Source: Novosphingobium umbonatum
GTDB lineage: Bacteria > Pseudomonadota > Alphaproteobacteria > Sphingomonadales > Sphingomonadaceae
Length of the DNA: 64,000 bases
Assembly (NCBI RefSeq): GCF_004005905.1
Contig: NZ_SACO01000003.1
Coordinates: 62,001-126,000, forward strand
Reading direction: 5' to 3'
Shown: one piece after another, positions 50,845 to 60,677 of the stretch
Numbering within the stretch: position 1 is the first letter of the stretch
How the letters are laid out: each line of letters opens with the position of its first letter
The notes under the pieces: model-generated
Told to the model about the DNA's origin: nothing
The model's database searches: none
What the model saw: the letters and a program-made list of their open reading frames with translations, nothing else
Made by a program: the position numbers and the translations under genes

Positions 50845-51762
50845 CTATTGCGCCTTTGCTTTGGCGGCAGGTTTAGGCGGGGTCACATCCTCGGCCGGAG
50901 GGGGCAGGGTTGCATCCTGCGTCGGTGACCATGCCGGATAAACCGCGACCGTCTCGCTGACCGCAGGATCGCCCAGCACGCGGGCAATCGCGCCATCGCG
51001 GGTCAGGCTGGATACCACCGCGATCGGCGTATCGGGCCAGTACAGCCCGCCCGAACCGGAGGTAACAAAGGCGTCCCCCGGTTTCAGCGGATTGATGCCC
51101 AAAGTCAGCAGGCGCAGTTGCAAAGTGCCATCGCCCTTGCCCGTGGCAAAGGCGGGCAGGCCATCGCTGGCGCGGCGCACGGGCACCACGCTTTGCGCAT
51201 CGGTGATCATCAATACGCGGGCGGAAATGCGCCCCACTTCCAGCACGCGCCCGATCAGGCCCATTGCGGTGCGGACCGGCATGCCCGTTTGCACGCCCTG
51301 ATTGCTGCCCACCGAAATCGTGGCATAGCGCCGCGTGCTGCCGCTGGAGGAAGCCACCAGCCAGCCATAGGCGATAGGCTTGGGCGACACTTCACCCAGT
51401 TGCAGCATCGCCTGAAGGCGCTTGTTTTCCTGTTGCGCGGCGGCCAGTTCCACCGCCTTGACCCGGCCAATCGCCACTTCACGCTTCAGGCGCTCGTTCT
51501 CCGGCCCCCAAGTGGCATAGGCTTGCAGATTGGCGAAAGTCTGGCCCAGACCGGCGCGGCCTTGGGCTGCCAGTTTGGCCACAGGCTGCACCATATCGCT
51601 GGCCAAGACGCGCAATCCGCCAAAGCTTTCCGGCGAGGCATAGGACGCCAGCGCCAACCCGCCGCCGCCCAGCAGAATGGCACCCGCCGCCACATAGCCA
51701 AAGAAGATATTGTTGAGCGCCCGCCGCGAATAGGTCGAACGCCGGTTGCCTGGCGGCACCAT
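50845..51762 (-). CDS. mreC: Rod shape-determining protein MreC
   Basis: Periplasmic scaffold of the elongasome. One N-terminal membrane helix (FFGYVAAGAILLGGGGLALA), a coiled coil around ENERLKREVAIGRVKAVELA, and beta-barrel segments such as VGSNQGVQTGMPV. The C-terminal tail is Pro/Lys-rich. ATG 51762 is chosen for AAGGCGGGA five bases upstream; the frame extends to 51873. Follows mreB after about 118 bases. Confidence 0.93.
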   Translation of the reverse strand: MVPPGNRRSTYSRRALNNIFFGYVAAGAILLGGGGLALASYASPESFGGLRVLASDMVQPVAKLAAQGRAGLGQTFANLQAYATWGPENERLKREVAIGRVKAVELAAAQQENKRLQAMLQLGEVSPKPIAYGWLVASSSGSTRRYATISVGSNQGVQTGMPVRTAMGLIGRVLEVGRISARVLMITDAQSVVPVRRASDGLPAFATGKGDGTLQLRLLTLGINPLKPGDAFVTSGSGGLYWPDTPIAVVSSLTRDGAIARVLGDPAVSETVAVYPAWSPTQDATLPPPAEDVTPPKPAAKAKAQ

Positions 51763-51879
51763 GCATCCCGCCTTTCTTCTCATCTGGCATCCCGCCAGCC
51801 CCATATATAGGCGCCGGCGGGAGCATGTCGTCACATTCCGATGTCTGTGCGGGGCGCAAAACCCCCGCAGCAAACCGAG

Positions 51880-52974
<1,095 letters not shown>

Positions 52975-53238
52975 TCAGGCTGGAAATTGCATGGGCAGGC
53001 GGCCCCCTTAACGCAACGCTGCCGCAAAGGCCAAAGGATTGTTGCCCTTGTGCCGCAATGCACCATCACTTTATCGCGAATCGCGCCCTTGTGGTCGCAC
53101 CATGGCGCAGGCTTGCGGCATTTGCATCCGGAATGACGGAAAACCCCTAAGAATTATGCGCGAATAATCGGGGATATCATGGGGCAGAGGCGGGTGAGGG
53201 GCGCTGCACTGGCGGCGGAGTGGTTTATAGAGACGCCC

Positions 53239-55077
53239 ATGTTGCCGATCATCCGCCGCCTGCCCGAAAATCTGGTCAACCGCATCGCCGCTGGCGAGGT
53301 GGTGGAGCGCCCTGCTTCCGCTTTGAAAGAATTGGTAGAAAACGCCATCGATGCGGGCGCCAGCCAGATCACTATCCGCCTGACGGATGGAGGACTCGAC
53401 GGGATTGAAGTGACCGATGACGGCTGCGGCATGGGGCCGGAGCAGATGGCGCTGGCGCTGGAACGCCATGCCACCTCCAAATTGCCCGATGAAGCGATCG
53501 AATTGGTGACGACTTTGGGCTTTCGCGGAGAGGCCTTGCCCTCCATCGCCAGCGTGGCTCGCATGACCATCGAAAGCCGCACCCGCGACAGCGCCGAGGG
53601 CTGGCGCCGCGTGGTGGACCATGGCGAGGTGGTGGGCGATGCGCCTGCGGCTCTGCCCCCCGGCACGCGGATCAGGGTCGAGGATCTGTTCGGCAAAGTG
53701 CCCGCCCGCCGCAAATTCCTGCGTTCGGGGCGGAGCGAATATGCCGCCTGCCTCGATGTGGTGCGGCGGCTTGCCATGGCGCGGCCCGATGTGGGCTTTG
53801 TGCTGGAACAGGACGGGCGGCGTGTGCTGGCGGTACAGTCGGGGGAGACGGCTCCCCAGCGCGTGGCGCGGATCGTTGCGCGTGAACTGGCCGATGATGG
53901 CGTGGTGATTGATCTGGAGCGTGGTCCGGCCCGATTGACCGGCGTTGCGGGCCTGCCGACCTTCAACCGCGGCGTGGCGGACCATCAATATTTGTTCGTA
54001 AACGGCAGGCCGGTGAAGGATCGCTTGCTGGTCGGCGCGGTGCGCGGCGCCTATGCCGAGATGTTGGCGCGGGACCGCCATGCGGTGCTGGCGCTGTTTC
54101 TGGATGTGCCGCCCGACGAGGTGGACGTGAATGTCCATCCCGCCAAAACCGAGGTGCGTTTTCGCGATCCTGCCTTTATCCGTGGCTTTATCGTCTCCGG
54201 CCTGCGCCACGCTTTGGAAGCGGCAGGACAAAAGACCGCCCAATCCCCCGCCGCCGATGCGATGGGGAATTGGCAGCGCGAACCTGTAGCGCCGATGGCC
54301 CCCGCACAGCCGCGTCTGGAAAGCCTGTTCGCCCGCCAATACACGCCCAACCGCGTGGGCGAGTCCGCCAGCGAGGCTTGGCGTTCCTATGAGGCGCAGA
54401 GCTTTGCCCCGCGTCCGATGGATCCGGCTCCTTTGGGCCGTGCTGAAATGGCGGAAGAGGCCGCGCCCGATGCGGTGGATTACCCTCTGGGCATTGCCCG
54501 TGGCCAAGTGGCCAACACCTATATTATCGCTGAGGCCAGCGATGGTCTGGTGATCGTCGACCAACATGCCGCCCATGAACGCATCGTGCTGGAACGGCTG
54601 CGCGCGGCAGGGGCGGGGGACAAGATGGCGGCGGCGCAGGCTCTGCTCTTGCCGCAAGTGGTGGAACTGGACGAACCGGCCTGTGATCGGTTGGAAGAAG
54701 TTGCGCCGGAGCTGGCCAGCCATGGCCTGTCGCTGGAACGTTTCGGCCCCTGCGCCATGCTGGTGCGCAGCGTGCCTGCCGTGCTGGCCAAGGGCGATGT
54801 GCAGGCCTTGGTGCGCGATGTGGCCGATGATCTGGCGCTCAATGGGCCAAGCGTAGAGGGCAGCTCGCTCTTGCTGGGCGAGAGGCTGGATCTGGTGCTG
54901 GCCACCATGGCCTGTCACGGCAGCGTGCGGGCGGGGCGGACGCTCAATGTGGCGGAAATGAACGCTCTGCTGCGCGAGATGGAAGTGACGCCGCGTTCGG
55001 GCCAGTGCAACCATGGGCGCCCCACTTGGGTGAAGCTGGCCCATGGCGATATTGAAAAGCTGTTTGGCCGCAAATGA
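53239..55077 (+). CDS. mutL: DNA mismatch repair protein MutL
   Basis: GHKL ATPase that links MutS to strand incision. N-terminal motifs LPENLVNRIAAGEVVERPAS, ELVENAIDAGA, DDGCGM and TLGFRGEALPSI are intact. The C-terminal domain carries DQHAAHERIVLE, the DQHAxxERxxxE endonuclease motif found in MutL of bacteria without MutH, and ends in HGRPTWVKL. The 612-residue start is ATG 53239 (MLPIIRRL). Its stop abuts the convergent DUF2490 gene. Confidence 0.96.
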   Translation: MLPIIRRLPENLVNRIAAGEVVERPASALKELVENAIDAGASQITIRLTDGGLDGIEVTDDGCGMGPEQMALALERHATSKLPDEAIELVTTLGFRGEALPSIASVARMTIESRTRDSAEGWRRVVDHGEVVGDAPAALPPGTRIRVEDLFGKVPARRKFLRSGRSEYAACLDVVRRLAMARPDVGFVLEQDGRRVLAVQSGETAPQRVARIVARELADDGVVIDLERGPARLTGVAGLPTFNRGVADHQYLFVNGRPVKDRLLVGAVRGAYAEMLARDRHAVLALFLDVPPDEVDVNVHPAKTEVRFRDPAFIRGFIVSGLRHALEAAGQKTAQSPAADAMGNWQREPVAPMAPAQPRLESLFARQYTPNRVGESASEAWRSYEAQSFAPRPMDPAPLGRAEMAEEAAPDAVDYPLGIARGQVANTYIIAEASDGLVIVDQHAAHERIVLERLRAAGAGDKMAAAQALLLPQVVELDEPACDRLEEVAPELASHGLSLERFGPCAMLVRSVPAVLAKGDVQALVRDVADDLALNGPSVEGSSLLLGERLDLVLATMACHGSVRAGRTLNVAEMNALLREMEVTPRSGQCNHGRPTWVKLAHGDIEKLFGRK

Positions 55078-55746
55078 TTACATTCGGTAGGTCAACACGA
55101 TAAAGGGGGTATGGCTGACCGTATCCTCGGCATGATGGCGGATCGCGCGATTATACAGATAGGCCAATTGCAGGTTAAACCGATGGTTGATCGGATGGCG
55201 CAGCGTGATCTGGCCGCGAAATCCGGTTAGGCCGGTTTGTTCGCGCGCGCTCATCTGGTTGAGCAGAAAGAAGAACTCGCCGCTAACCTTGCCCTCCCAT
55301 TGGTGGTCGGCGTCCAGAGGGCGTGACAATTCCACCCTTTGCCGCCAGCGCCAGCCAATCGGTTTGCCGCCGGTCTGGAAGCGCTCCTCGATCCATTCGC
55401 GGATGGCAATGCCATGGTTGGACCATTCAACCTGTTGATAGGCGTCGGCCTCGTCGACCTGACGGTTTTCCATATATTGCACACCGCCGCCGGCCGACCA
55501 ATGCGGGGAAAAGGCATGGTCGCCGGTGAAGCGCAGGATATGCACGTCGCCATTTTTCATCTCTGGCCGGAATCTTTGTTCCAATTGGGCGGAAACGGAG
55601 GTGGATGGTCCCAAGCCCATCACCAGCGTCTCCCCCGTCCAGACCTGCAATTCATCCTCTGTGGCATAGGCAGGCGCAGCACCCCCCAGCGCCAGCAAGC
55701 AGCCGGATGTGACAGTTGTGAGGCAATGAAAACCTTTCAGACCCAT
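55078..55746 (-). CDS. DUF2490 secreted protein
   Basis: A 222-residue exported protein: signal peptide with LLALGGAAPAYA cleavage, then about ten short amphipathic strands such as SVSAQLEQRFRPEMKNG and FRGQITLRHPINHRFNLQLA, ending in an aromatic-poor VLTYRM. This is the DUF2490 outer-membrane/periplasmic barrel layout. Function unknown. Confidence 0.8.
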   Translation of the reverse strand: MGLKGFHCLTTVTSGCLLALGGAAPAYATEDELQVWTGETLVMGLGPSTSVSAQLEQRFRPEMKNGDVHILRFTGDHAFSPHWSAGGGVQYMENRQVDEADAYQQVEWSNHGIAIREWIEERFQTGGKPIGWRWRQRVELSRPLDADHQWEGKVSGEFFFLLNQMSAREQTGLTGFRGQITLRHPINHRFNLQLAYLYNRAIRHHAEDTVSHTPFIVLTYRM

Positions 55747-55769
55747 CCACGCCCCATGGCGCGGGAAAA

Positions 55770-57005
55770 CTATTTCGGCAATGTGCCAAAGATCGTATTC
55801 ACCCCGTCGCGGGGCGATCCCTGCGGCAGGCCCAACACATCGCGCAGCATGGGTTCGATGGCGGTATTGTCAAAAGCGGGGATGTGGCCCTTGGCTTTAA
55901 ACGCAGGACCAGTGGCGATGAACAGCGCCGCCATATCGGGCGCGGCATTGTCATAACCATGGGTTCCACCCTTCACTGGCTTTTTGGGTGTATCGCGCAG
56001 CACTTCCCAGCCGCTATCGGCCAGACATAGCACTTCGGGCACGCGCGGATTGCTGCCATAGCGGAAACGGGCGGGGATGGCGCGCTTGGGCCAGCATTGC
56101 ACATGCTCTGGCGCTTTGGACAAGGATGCTTCCAGCGCGGCCTCATGGCCTGCCACGGGGTTCAGGCCGGCAAAGGGGCCATCCTCGACCACCGTGTAAT
56201 CCTGAGGATTGAGGAAGGAGGGCAGCAATATGGTGCGATCCTGCGACACCGCCGCCATGCCATGATCAGCCACCACCACCAGATTGGCGGTCAGGCCCAG
56301 CGCCTTGATGCCTTTCACCAGATCACCGATGCGCGCGTCCACATCCGACACAGCCTTGGTGGTTTCGGCGGCATCGGGGCCAAAATCATGCCCCGCCGTG
56401 TCCACCGTGTCGAAATAAAGCGTGACAAAGGCGGGCCGGATTGCGGCAGGGCGGCGCAGCCAGTCGAGCACGCCATTGACGCGCTGAACGCCGGTGACGT
56501 TCTGGCTGAACTGCTGCCAATCCTGCGGGCGCAACCCGTCATGCTCCACATTGGCGCCGGGCCAGAACATGGTGGCGGTGCGGATGCCCGCCTTTTCCGC
56601 CGCGATCCACACAGGCTCGCTCTCTGCCCACCAGAAAGCATCCTCGGTGGACATGGTGAACTTTTCGCCCGGCCGGCGCTTGTCGAACATGGAATTGGCC
56701 ACAATGCCATTATGGTCGGGCACCAGGCCGGTTACCAAAGTGGTGTGGTTTGGAAAGGTCTTGGACGGGAAGGAGGGGCGCATCGAAGCGCTGATGCCCT
56801 TGGCCGCCAAAGCGTTGAGGTTGGGCGTGACGCCGCGTTGCAGATAATCGGGGCGGAAACCGTCAATCGAGATCAGGATGGTGACGGGCTTTTGCGCGGC
56901 GTGGTTGTGGGCGGCGGCAACAGGCGTTTTAGGCGCTGCCATCAGCGCGGGTGCGGACAGCGCCAAAGGCAAGGTGGCGAGCAGGGAAAGGAAAGACTTT
57001 TTCAT
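55770..57005 (-). CDS. Secreted nucleotide pyrophosphatase/phosphodiesterase-like protein
   Basis: Alkaline-phosphatase-superfamily hydrolase like ENPP enzymes, probably periplasmic. After the signal peptide (MKKSFLSLLATLPLALSAPA) come metal motif ISIDGFRPDYL, the nucleophile segment PSFPSKTFPNHTTLVTGL with its threonine, DTVDTAGHDFGPDA and VVADHGMAAV. The metal ligands are all there. The natural substrate could be a nucleotide or phosphodiester. Start ATG 57005; three residues earlier is another ATG. Confidence 0.88.
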   Translation of the reverse strand: MKKSFLSLLATLPLALSAPALMAAPKTPVAAAHNHAAQKPVTILISIDGFRPDYLQRGVTPNLNALAAKGISASMRPSFPSKTFPNHTTLVTGLVPDHNGIVANSMFDKRRPGEKFTMSTEDAFWWAESEPVWIAAEKAGIRTATMFWPGANVEHDGLRPQDWQQFSQNVTGVQRVNGVLDWLRRPAAIRPAFVTLYFDTVDTAGHDFGPDAAETTKAVSDVDARIGDLVKGIKALGLTANLVVVADHGMAAVSQDRTILLPSFLNPQDYTVVEDGPFAGLNPVAGHEAALEASLSKAPEHVQCWPKRAIPARFRYGSNPRVPEVLCLADSGWEVLRDTPKKPVKGGTHGYDNAAPDMAALFIATGPAFKAKGHIPAFDNTAIEPMLRDVLGLPQGSPRDGVNTIFGTLPK

Positions 57006-57039
57006 GACCGCCACCTGTGCCTGAGCAGTTTTTCAGAAT

Positions 57040-58140
57040 TTAGACATTGAACTTGAAGTGGAACACGTCGCCATCCTTGGTGACATATTCCTTGCCTTCC
57101 TGACGCAGCTTGCCCGCATCGCGGCAGGCCGCTTCACCGCCCAGCGTGACATAATCGTCATAGGCGATGGTTTCGGCACGGATGAAGCCGCGTTCAAAGT
57201 CGGAGTGGATGGCGCCAGCGGCTTGCGGGGCCTTGGAACCCTTGGCCACGGTCCATGCGCGGGCTTCCTTGGGGCCAACGGTAAAGAAGGTGAGCAGGCC
57301 CAGCAGATCATAGCCAGCGCGGATGATGCGGGCCAGACCGGTTTCCTTCAGGCCCAGTTCGGACAGGAATTCGGCGCGTTCTTCCGCTTCCATACCGATC
57401 AGATCGGCCTCGATCGCGGCGGAGACGATCACCGCAGTAGCGCCTTCGGCCTTGGCTTTGGCAAACACCTTTTCGGAGAAGGCATTGCCATTGGCGGCCG
57501 ATTCTTCCTCCACGTTGCAAACGTAAAGCACCGGCTTGGCGGTCAGCAACTGGGCCTGCGCAAAGACGCGGGCTTCATCCTCGTCCTTGGGCTCGGTCAA
57601 GCGGGCGGGCTTGCCTTCGCGCAGCAATTCCAGCGCCTGACCCAGCACAGACGCGGTGATCTTGGCTTCCTTGTCGCCCTGCGTGGCTTTCTTCTGCGCG
57701 GCCGGCACGCGCTTTTCCAGGCTTTCCAGATCGGACAGCATCAATTCGGTTTCCACCGTTTCAGCGTCCGAGATGGGGTCTACGCGGTTGTCGACATGCT
57801 GGATGTCGTCATTTTCAAAACAGCGCAGCACATGGACAATGGCGTCCACTTCGCGGATGTTGCCAAGGAACTGGTTGCCCAGACCTTCGCCCTTGGACGC
57901 GCCGCGCACCAGACCGGCAATGTCGACAAAGCCCAGCTGGGTGGGGATGATCTTCTGGCTGCCGGCAATCTCGGCCAGCTTGTCCAGACGCGGATCGGGC
58001 ACGCCCACATTGCCCACATTGGGTTCGATGGTGCAGAAGGGATAATTCGCCGCCTGTGCCGCCTGCGTTTCGGTCAGCGCGTTGAACAGGGTGGATTTGC
58101 CGACATTAGGCAGGCCGACAATACCGCAACGAAAACCCAT
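57040..58140 (-). CDS. ychF: Redox-regulated ATPase YchF
   Basis: Obg-family P-loop ATPase that binds ribosomes and is linked to oxidative stress. The Walker A loop GLPNVGKSTLFNALT starts at residue 8, then VGVPDPRLDKL, DIAGLVRGASKGEGLGNQFL, and the C-terminal TGS-like domain with TVAKGSKAPQAAGAIHSDF and FIRAETIAYDDYV. The 366-residue length is standard. It is normally next to pth; here the PEP-CTERM protein gene sits between. Confidence 0.97.
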   Translation of the reverse strand: MGFRCGIVGLPNVGKSTLFNALTETQAAQAANYPFCTIEPNVGNVGVPDPRLDKLAEIAGSQKIIPTQLGFVDIAGLVRGASKGEGLGNQFLGNIREVDAIVHVLRCFENDDIQHVDNRVDPISDAETVETELMLSDLESLEKRVPAAQKKATQGDKEAKITASVLGQALELLREGKPARLTEPKDEDEARVFAQAQLLTAKPVLYVCNVEEESAANGNAFSEKVFAKAKAEGATAVIVSAAIEADLIGMEAEERAEFLSELGLKETGLARIIRAGYDLLGLLTFFTVGPKEARAWTVAKGSKAPQAAGAIHSDFERGFIRAETIAYDDYVTLGGEAACRDAGKLRQEGKEYVTKDGDVFHFKFNV

Positions 58141-58300
58141 TTTCTCTACTCCGGATCCAGTAAGGCGCGGACCGGGCCAGCGCCTTTGCGGCCAAGATGC
58201 GCCGCCTCAATCGGCGCCCCATAAAGCATAGGGGCGAAAAGTGGGAATGGGTTTTTTATCCCCCCGACGCTTTTTTACGGCGTCAGGGCGGGATGGGGGC

Positions 58301-59467
58301 TCAGTCGGGCGAGGTCATGTCGCTTTCGGCATCAGGCGTTTGGGAGGGTGTTTTCGGTTCTGCCGGTGCAAGGGGCGTGTTTTTACGACGGCGTGCACGG
58401 GCGAAAGCCAATCCCGCCACGCCTGCCCCCATCAGACCCAAAGTGCCCGGTTCCGGCACTTCGGTGGAGCCGGAAGAGGATGAGGAGGACGAGGAAGAAG
58501 AACTGCTCCAGTCGAACCAGCCCGATGTGCTGCTGGTCGAACTGCTGGAGCCGCCGGTTGTGGTCGAGCCTGTGCTGGTTGTTCCACCGGTCGTGGTCGA
58601 GCCTGTGCTGGTTGTTCCACCGGTCGTGGTCGAGCCGCCCGTTGTGGTGGTTGTGGTCGATCCGGTGCTGCCAGAGCTTGGGTCGCGGGGGCCAAAGCTG
58701 CTGCTGCCGGCGGTGGTGGTGCTTGTCGAGGAGCCGCCGGTCGTTGTCGTTGTCCCGCCCGATGTGCTGCCACCGGACGTAGAACTGCCCGCATTTCCGC
58801 CGGTTGTGGACGTGCTGCCCGTCGTGGTCGAACTGCCGGTTGTCGTTCCGCCCGTCGTAGTGCTGGTCCCGCCGCTGGTCGTTGTCGTCGTCGATCCGGT
58901 GCTGCTTCCAGTTGAGGTGGTCGAGCCGCCAGACCCAGTCGCCCCCGAAGTGCTGCCCGAGCCGCCCACGCCGGAACTACCTCCGGTGCTGCTTCCCCCG
59001 CGTCCGCCGCTGCTGCCTTGGCCGCCCGTGGTGGTGGTCGATGTAGAGGTACCGCCATCGAACATGCCGCTGGTGTTGGCCGAATGGCCGCCGGTGGTTG
59101 TGGTGCTCGATCCGCCAGAGCCAGAGGTCGTTCCGGTCTTGTGCGGGCCGAAACTGCTCGAACCGCCTGTGCTGCTAGTACTGCCAGTCGTCGTGCTTGT
59201 GGTGGTGGAAACGGCGCGCCCGCCGGTACTGCTGCTGCCCGTGCTGCTGTAAACCGGCGGTGTGCCGCGATCGCGTGGACCAAAGCCGCCCGTGCTGGTG
59301 CTCGTGCTTGATCCTGTGCTGGAACCGCCGCTCTTGGCTTTGATGACGGGTTTGGCCAGAACGGTCAGGTTCTTGGGGCAATTGCAATCCGCCTGCCGCG
59401 TCCAGCCCAGCACAGCCATCACCATGCTGCCCGCACAAACGCCCATCAGAAGCCAGTTCTGCTTCAT
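58301..59467 (-). CDS. Ser/Gly/Thr-rich PEP-CTERM protein
   Basis: A 388-residue exported protein. Signal segment WLLMGVCAGSMVMAVLGW, then about 270 residues of low-complexity Ser/Thr/Gly (blocks such as STTTGGTTSTGSTTTGG), a cluster of serines, and VPEPGTLGLMGAGVAGLAF followed by ARARRRK. That last piece is a PEP-CTERM sorting signal normally recognised by an exosortase. Unusually a further 26 residues follow the basic cluster. ATG 59467 is the better of two starts. No catalytic domain is visible; it may be a glycosylated surface or matrix protein. Confidence 0.8.
   Translation of the reverse strand: MKQNWLLMGVCAGSMVMAVLGWTRQADCNCPKNLTVLAKPVIKAKSGGSSTGSSTSTSTGGFGPRDRGTPPVYSSTGSSSTGGRAVSTTTSTTTGSTSSTGGSSSFGPHKTGTTSGSGGSSTTTTGGHSANTSGMFDGGTSTSTTTTGGQGSSGGRGGSSTGGSSGVGGSGSTSGATGSGGSTTSTGSSTGSTTTTTSGGTSTTTGGTTTGSSTTTGSTSTTGGNAGSSTSGGSTSGGTTTTTGGSSTSTTTAGSSSFGPRDPSSGSTGSTTTTTTGGSTTTGGTTSTGSTTTGGTTSTGSTTTGGSSSSTSSTSGWFDWSSSSSSSSSSSSGSTEVPEPGTLGLMGAGVAGLAFARARRRKNTPLAPAEPKTPSQTPDAESDMTSPD
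58560..58636. repeat. 33-base tandem repeats in the PEP-CTERM gene
   Basis: Two identical 33-base units (58560-58592 and 58593-58625) plus a third partial copy to 58636. The unit encodes an 11-residue block of Ser/Thr/Gly. It probably reflects slippage in the low-complexity region, so repeat number may vary between strains. Confidence 0.85.
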
Positions 59468-59578
59468 GCCCCGTAACACCTTAGTTTCCAAAGCCTGCCA
59501 TGGCCCATTTGGGCGATAGGCGTATCCAGCCTCAGCTATGGGGCAACAGGTGTTGAAACAGGGTTAAGCATAAACTTT

Positions 59579-60148
59579 TCAGTCGTTGAGGCGGCGGGCC
59601 ACATCGCTCATAAAGCGCACATCATCGCCCTTGGCCAGCCATTCGGCCTCGGCCGCCACGGCGGTCAACATATCGGTCAACGGGTCCAGTTCCGACTTGG
59701 CATAATTGCCCAGCACATGGCCGGTCACGCGGTCCTTGTGCCCGGGATGACCAATGCCCAGACGGATGCGGCGGAAATCGGGCCCCAGATGCTGGTTGAT
59801 GGATCGCAGGCCATTATGTCCCGCAATGCCGCCGCCCTGCTTCACCTTCACCTTCATCGGCGCCAGATCCAGTTCGTCATGGAACACGGTCAGCGCGGTC
59901 AGGTCCAGTTTGAAGAAGCGCAAAGCCTCGGAGACGGCGCGCCCGCTCTCGTTCATGAAGGTGGCGGGTTTGAGCAGGATGATGCGTATGCCGCCAATCC
60001 TTCCATCCTGCACCCAGCCCTGAAACTTTTTTTGCACGGGGCCAAAGCGATAGGCGTCGGCAATGGCATCGCAGGCCAGAAAGCCTACATTGTGGCGGTT
60101 CAGCTTATATTGCTCGCCCGGATTGCCCAGCCCTACCCACAATTGCAT
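59579..60148 (-). CDS. pth: Peptidyl-tRNA hydrolase
   Basis: Releases tRNA from prematurely ended peptidyl-tRNA. The 189-residue protein has VGLGNPGEQYKLNRHNVGF with the catalytic His20, FMNESGRAVSEAL near residue 67, HDELDL and GGGIAGHNGLRSI. Start ATG 60148. It follows rplY after a terminator, an order frequent in bacteria. Confidence 0.96.
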   Translation of the reverse strand: MQLWVGLGNPGEQYKLNRHNVGFLACDAIADAYRFGPVQKKFQGWVQDGRIGGIRIILLKPATFMNESGRAVSEALRFFKLDLTALTVFHDELDLAPMKVKVKQGGGIAGHNGLRSINQHLGPDFRRIRLGIGHPGHKDRVTGHVLGNYAKSELDPLTDMLTAVAAEAEWLAKGDDVRFMSDVARRLND

Positions 60149-60184
60149 CTTTGCCTCGTGCCTTGAATATCATCGCGCAAAACG

Positions 60185-60229
60185 AAAGGCGGGAAAGAGC
60201 GGCGAACCAGCGCCATCTTTCCCGCCTTT
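60185..60229 (-). terminator. Terminator between rplY and pth
   Basis: AAAGGCGGGAAAGA (60185-60198) pairs with TCTTTCCCGCCTTT (60216-60229), with inner pairing of the loop GCGGCG/CGCC. A perfect 14-base stem, about 40 bases after rplY. Confidence 0.85.
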
Positions 60230-60266
60230 TCCTTATGGCCGCCGTTTCAGGCCGCCATCAACCGCA

Positions 60267-60557
60267 TTAAACGCGCAGGAAGTCCACGTGTTCCGGACGG
60301 TCGGTCACGGGGTGAACCGCAACGTCCTTGGCCACGGTCTTTACAGCGGCGCCGTCCACCACGATTTCCACTTCGCCGTCGAAGAAGTTGCCGGTGTTCA
60401 GCAGACGCACCAGTTCCTTTTCTTCCACGTGAGCGGCAACCGGTTCGGCATTGCCACCGTAAACCACGACAGGAACACGGCCTTCACGACGCAGGGCACG
60501 GCTGGCTCCCTTGCCAGTCTTCGCGCGCGTCTCGGCCGGCAGGCTAAAATTGCTCAT
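60267..60557 (-). CDS. rplY: 50S ribosomal protein L25, single-domain form
   Basis: Binds 5S rRNA. The 96-residue product has the L25 core (LPAETRAKTGKGASRALRRE, VPVVVYGG, HPVTDRPEHVDFLRV) and stops there, like E. coli L25, and without the C-terminal CTC/TL5 domain that most alphaproteobacterial homologues carry. The terminator follows directly, so no lost tail is hidden downstream. ATG 60557 (MSNFSLPAE) is the start. Confidence 0.9.
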   Translation of the reverse strand: MSNFSLPAETRAKTGKGASRALRREGRVPVVVYGGNAEPVAAHVEEKELVRLLNTGNFFDGEVEIVVDGAAVKTVAKDVAVHPVTDRPEHVDFLRV

Positions 60558-60677
60558 GATACTTGCCTTTCGAAAACTCTGGAAAATCACAATCGCCCGC
60601 CACGCCTCCAGGGATGACCATGACGGGGAGCGGCCGCCCTTATAGCGCTTGGCGGGAAAATGCAAGGCGGTTGGGGC

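Noticed and set aside
53071..55044. 657-codon minus-strand frame opposite mutL
   Set aside because: Shadow of mutL; His/Arg/Gln-rich.
58432..59283. 283-codon minus-strand Ala/Pro/Arg-rich frame within the PEP-CTERM gene
   Set aside because: It is an alternative frame of the same low-complexity repeat region; the frame with signal peptide and PEP-CTERM signal is the real one.
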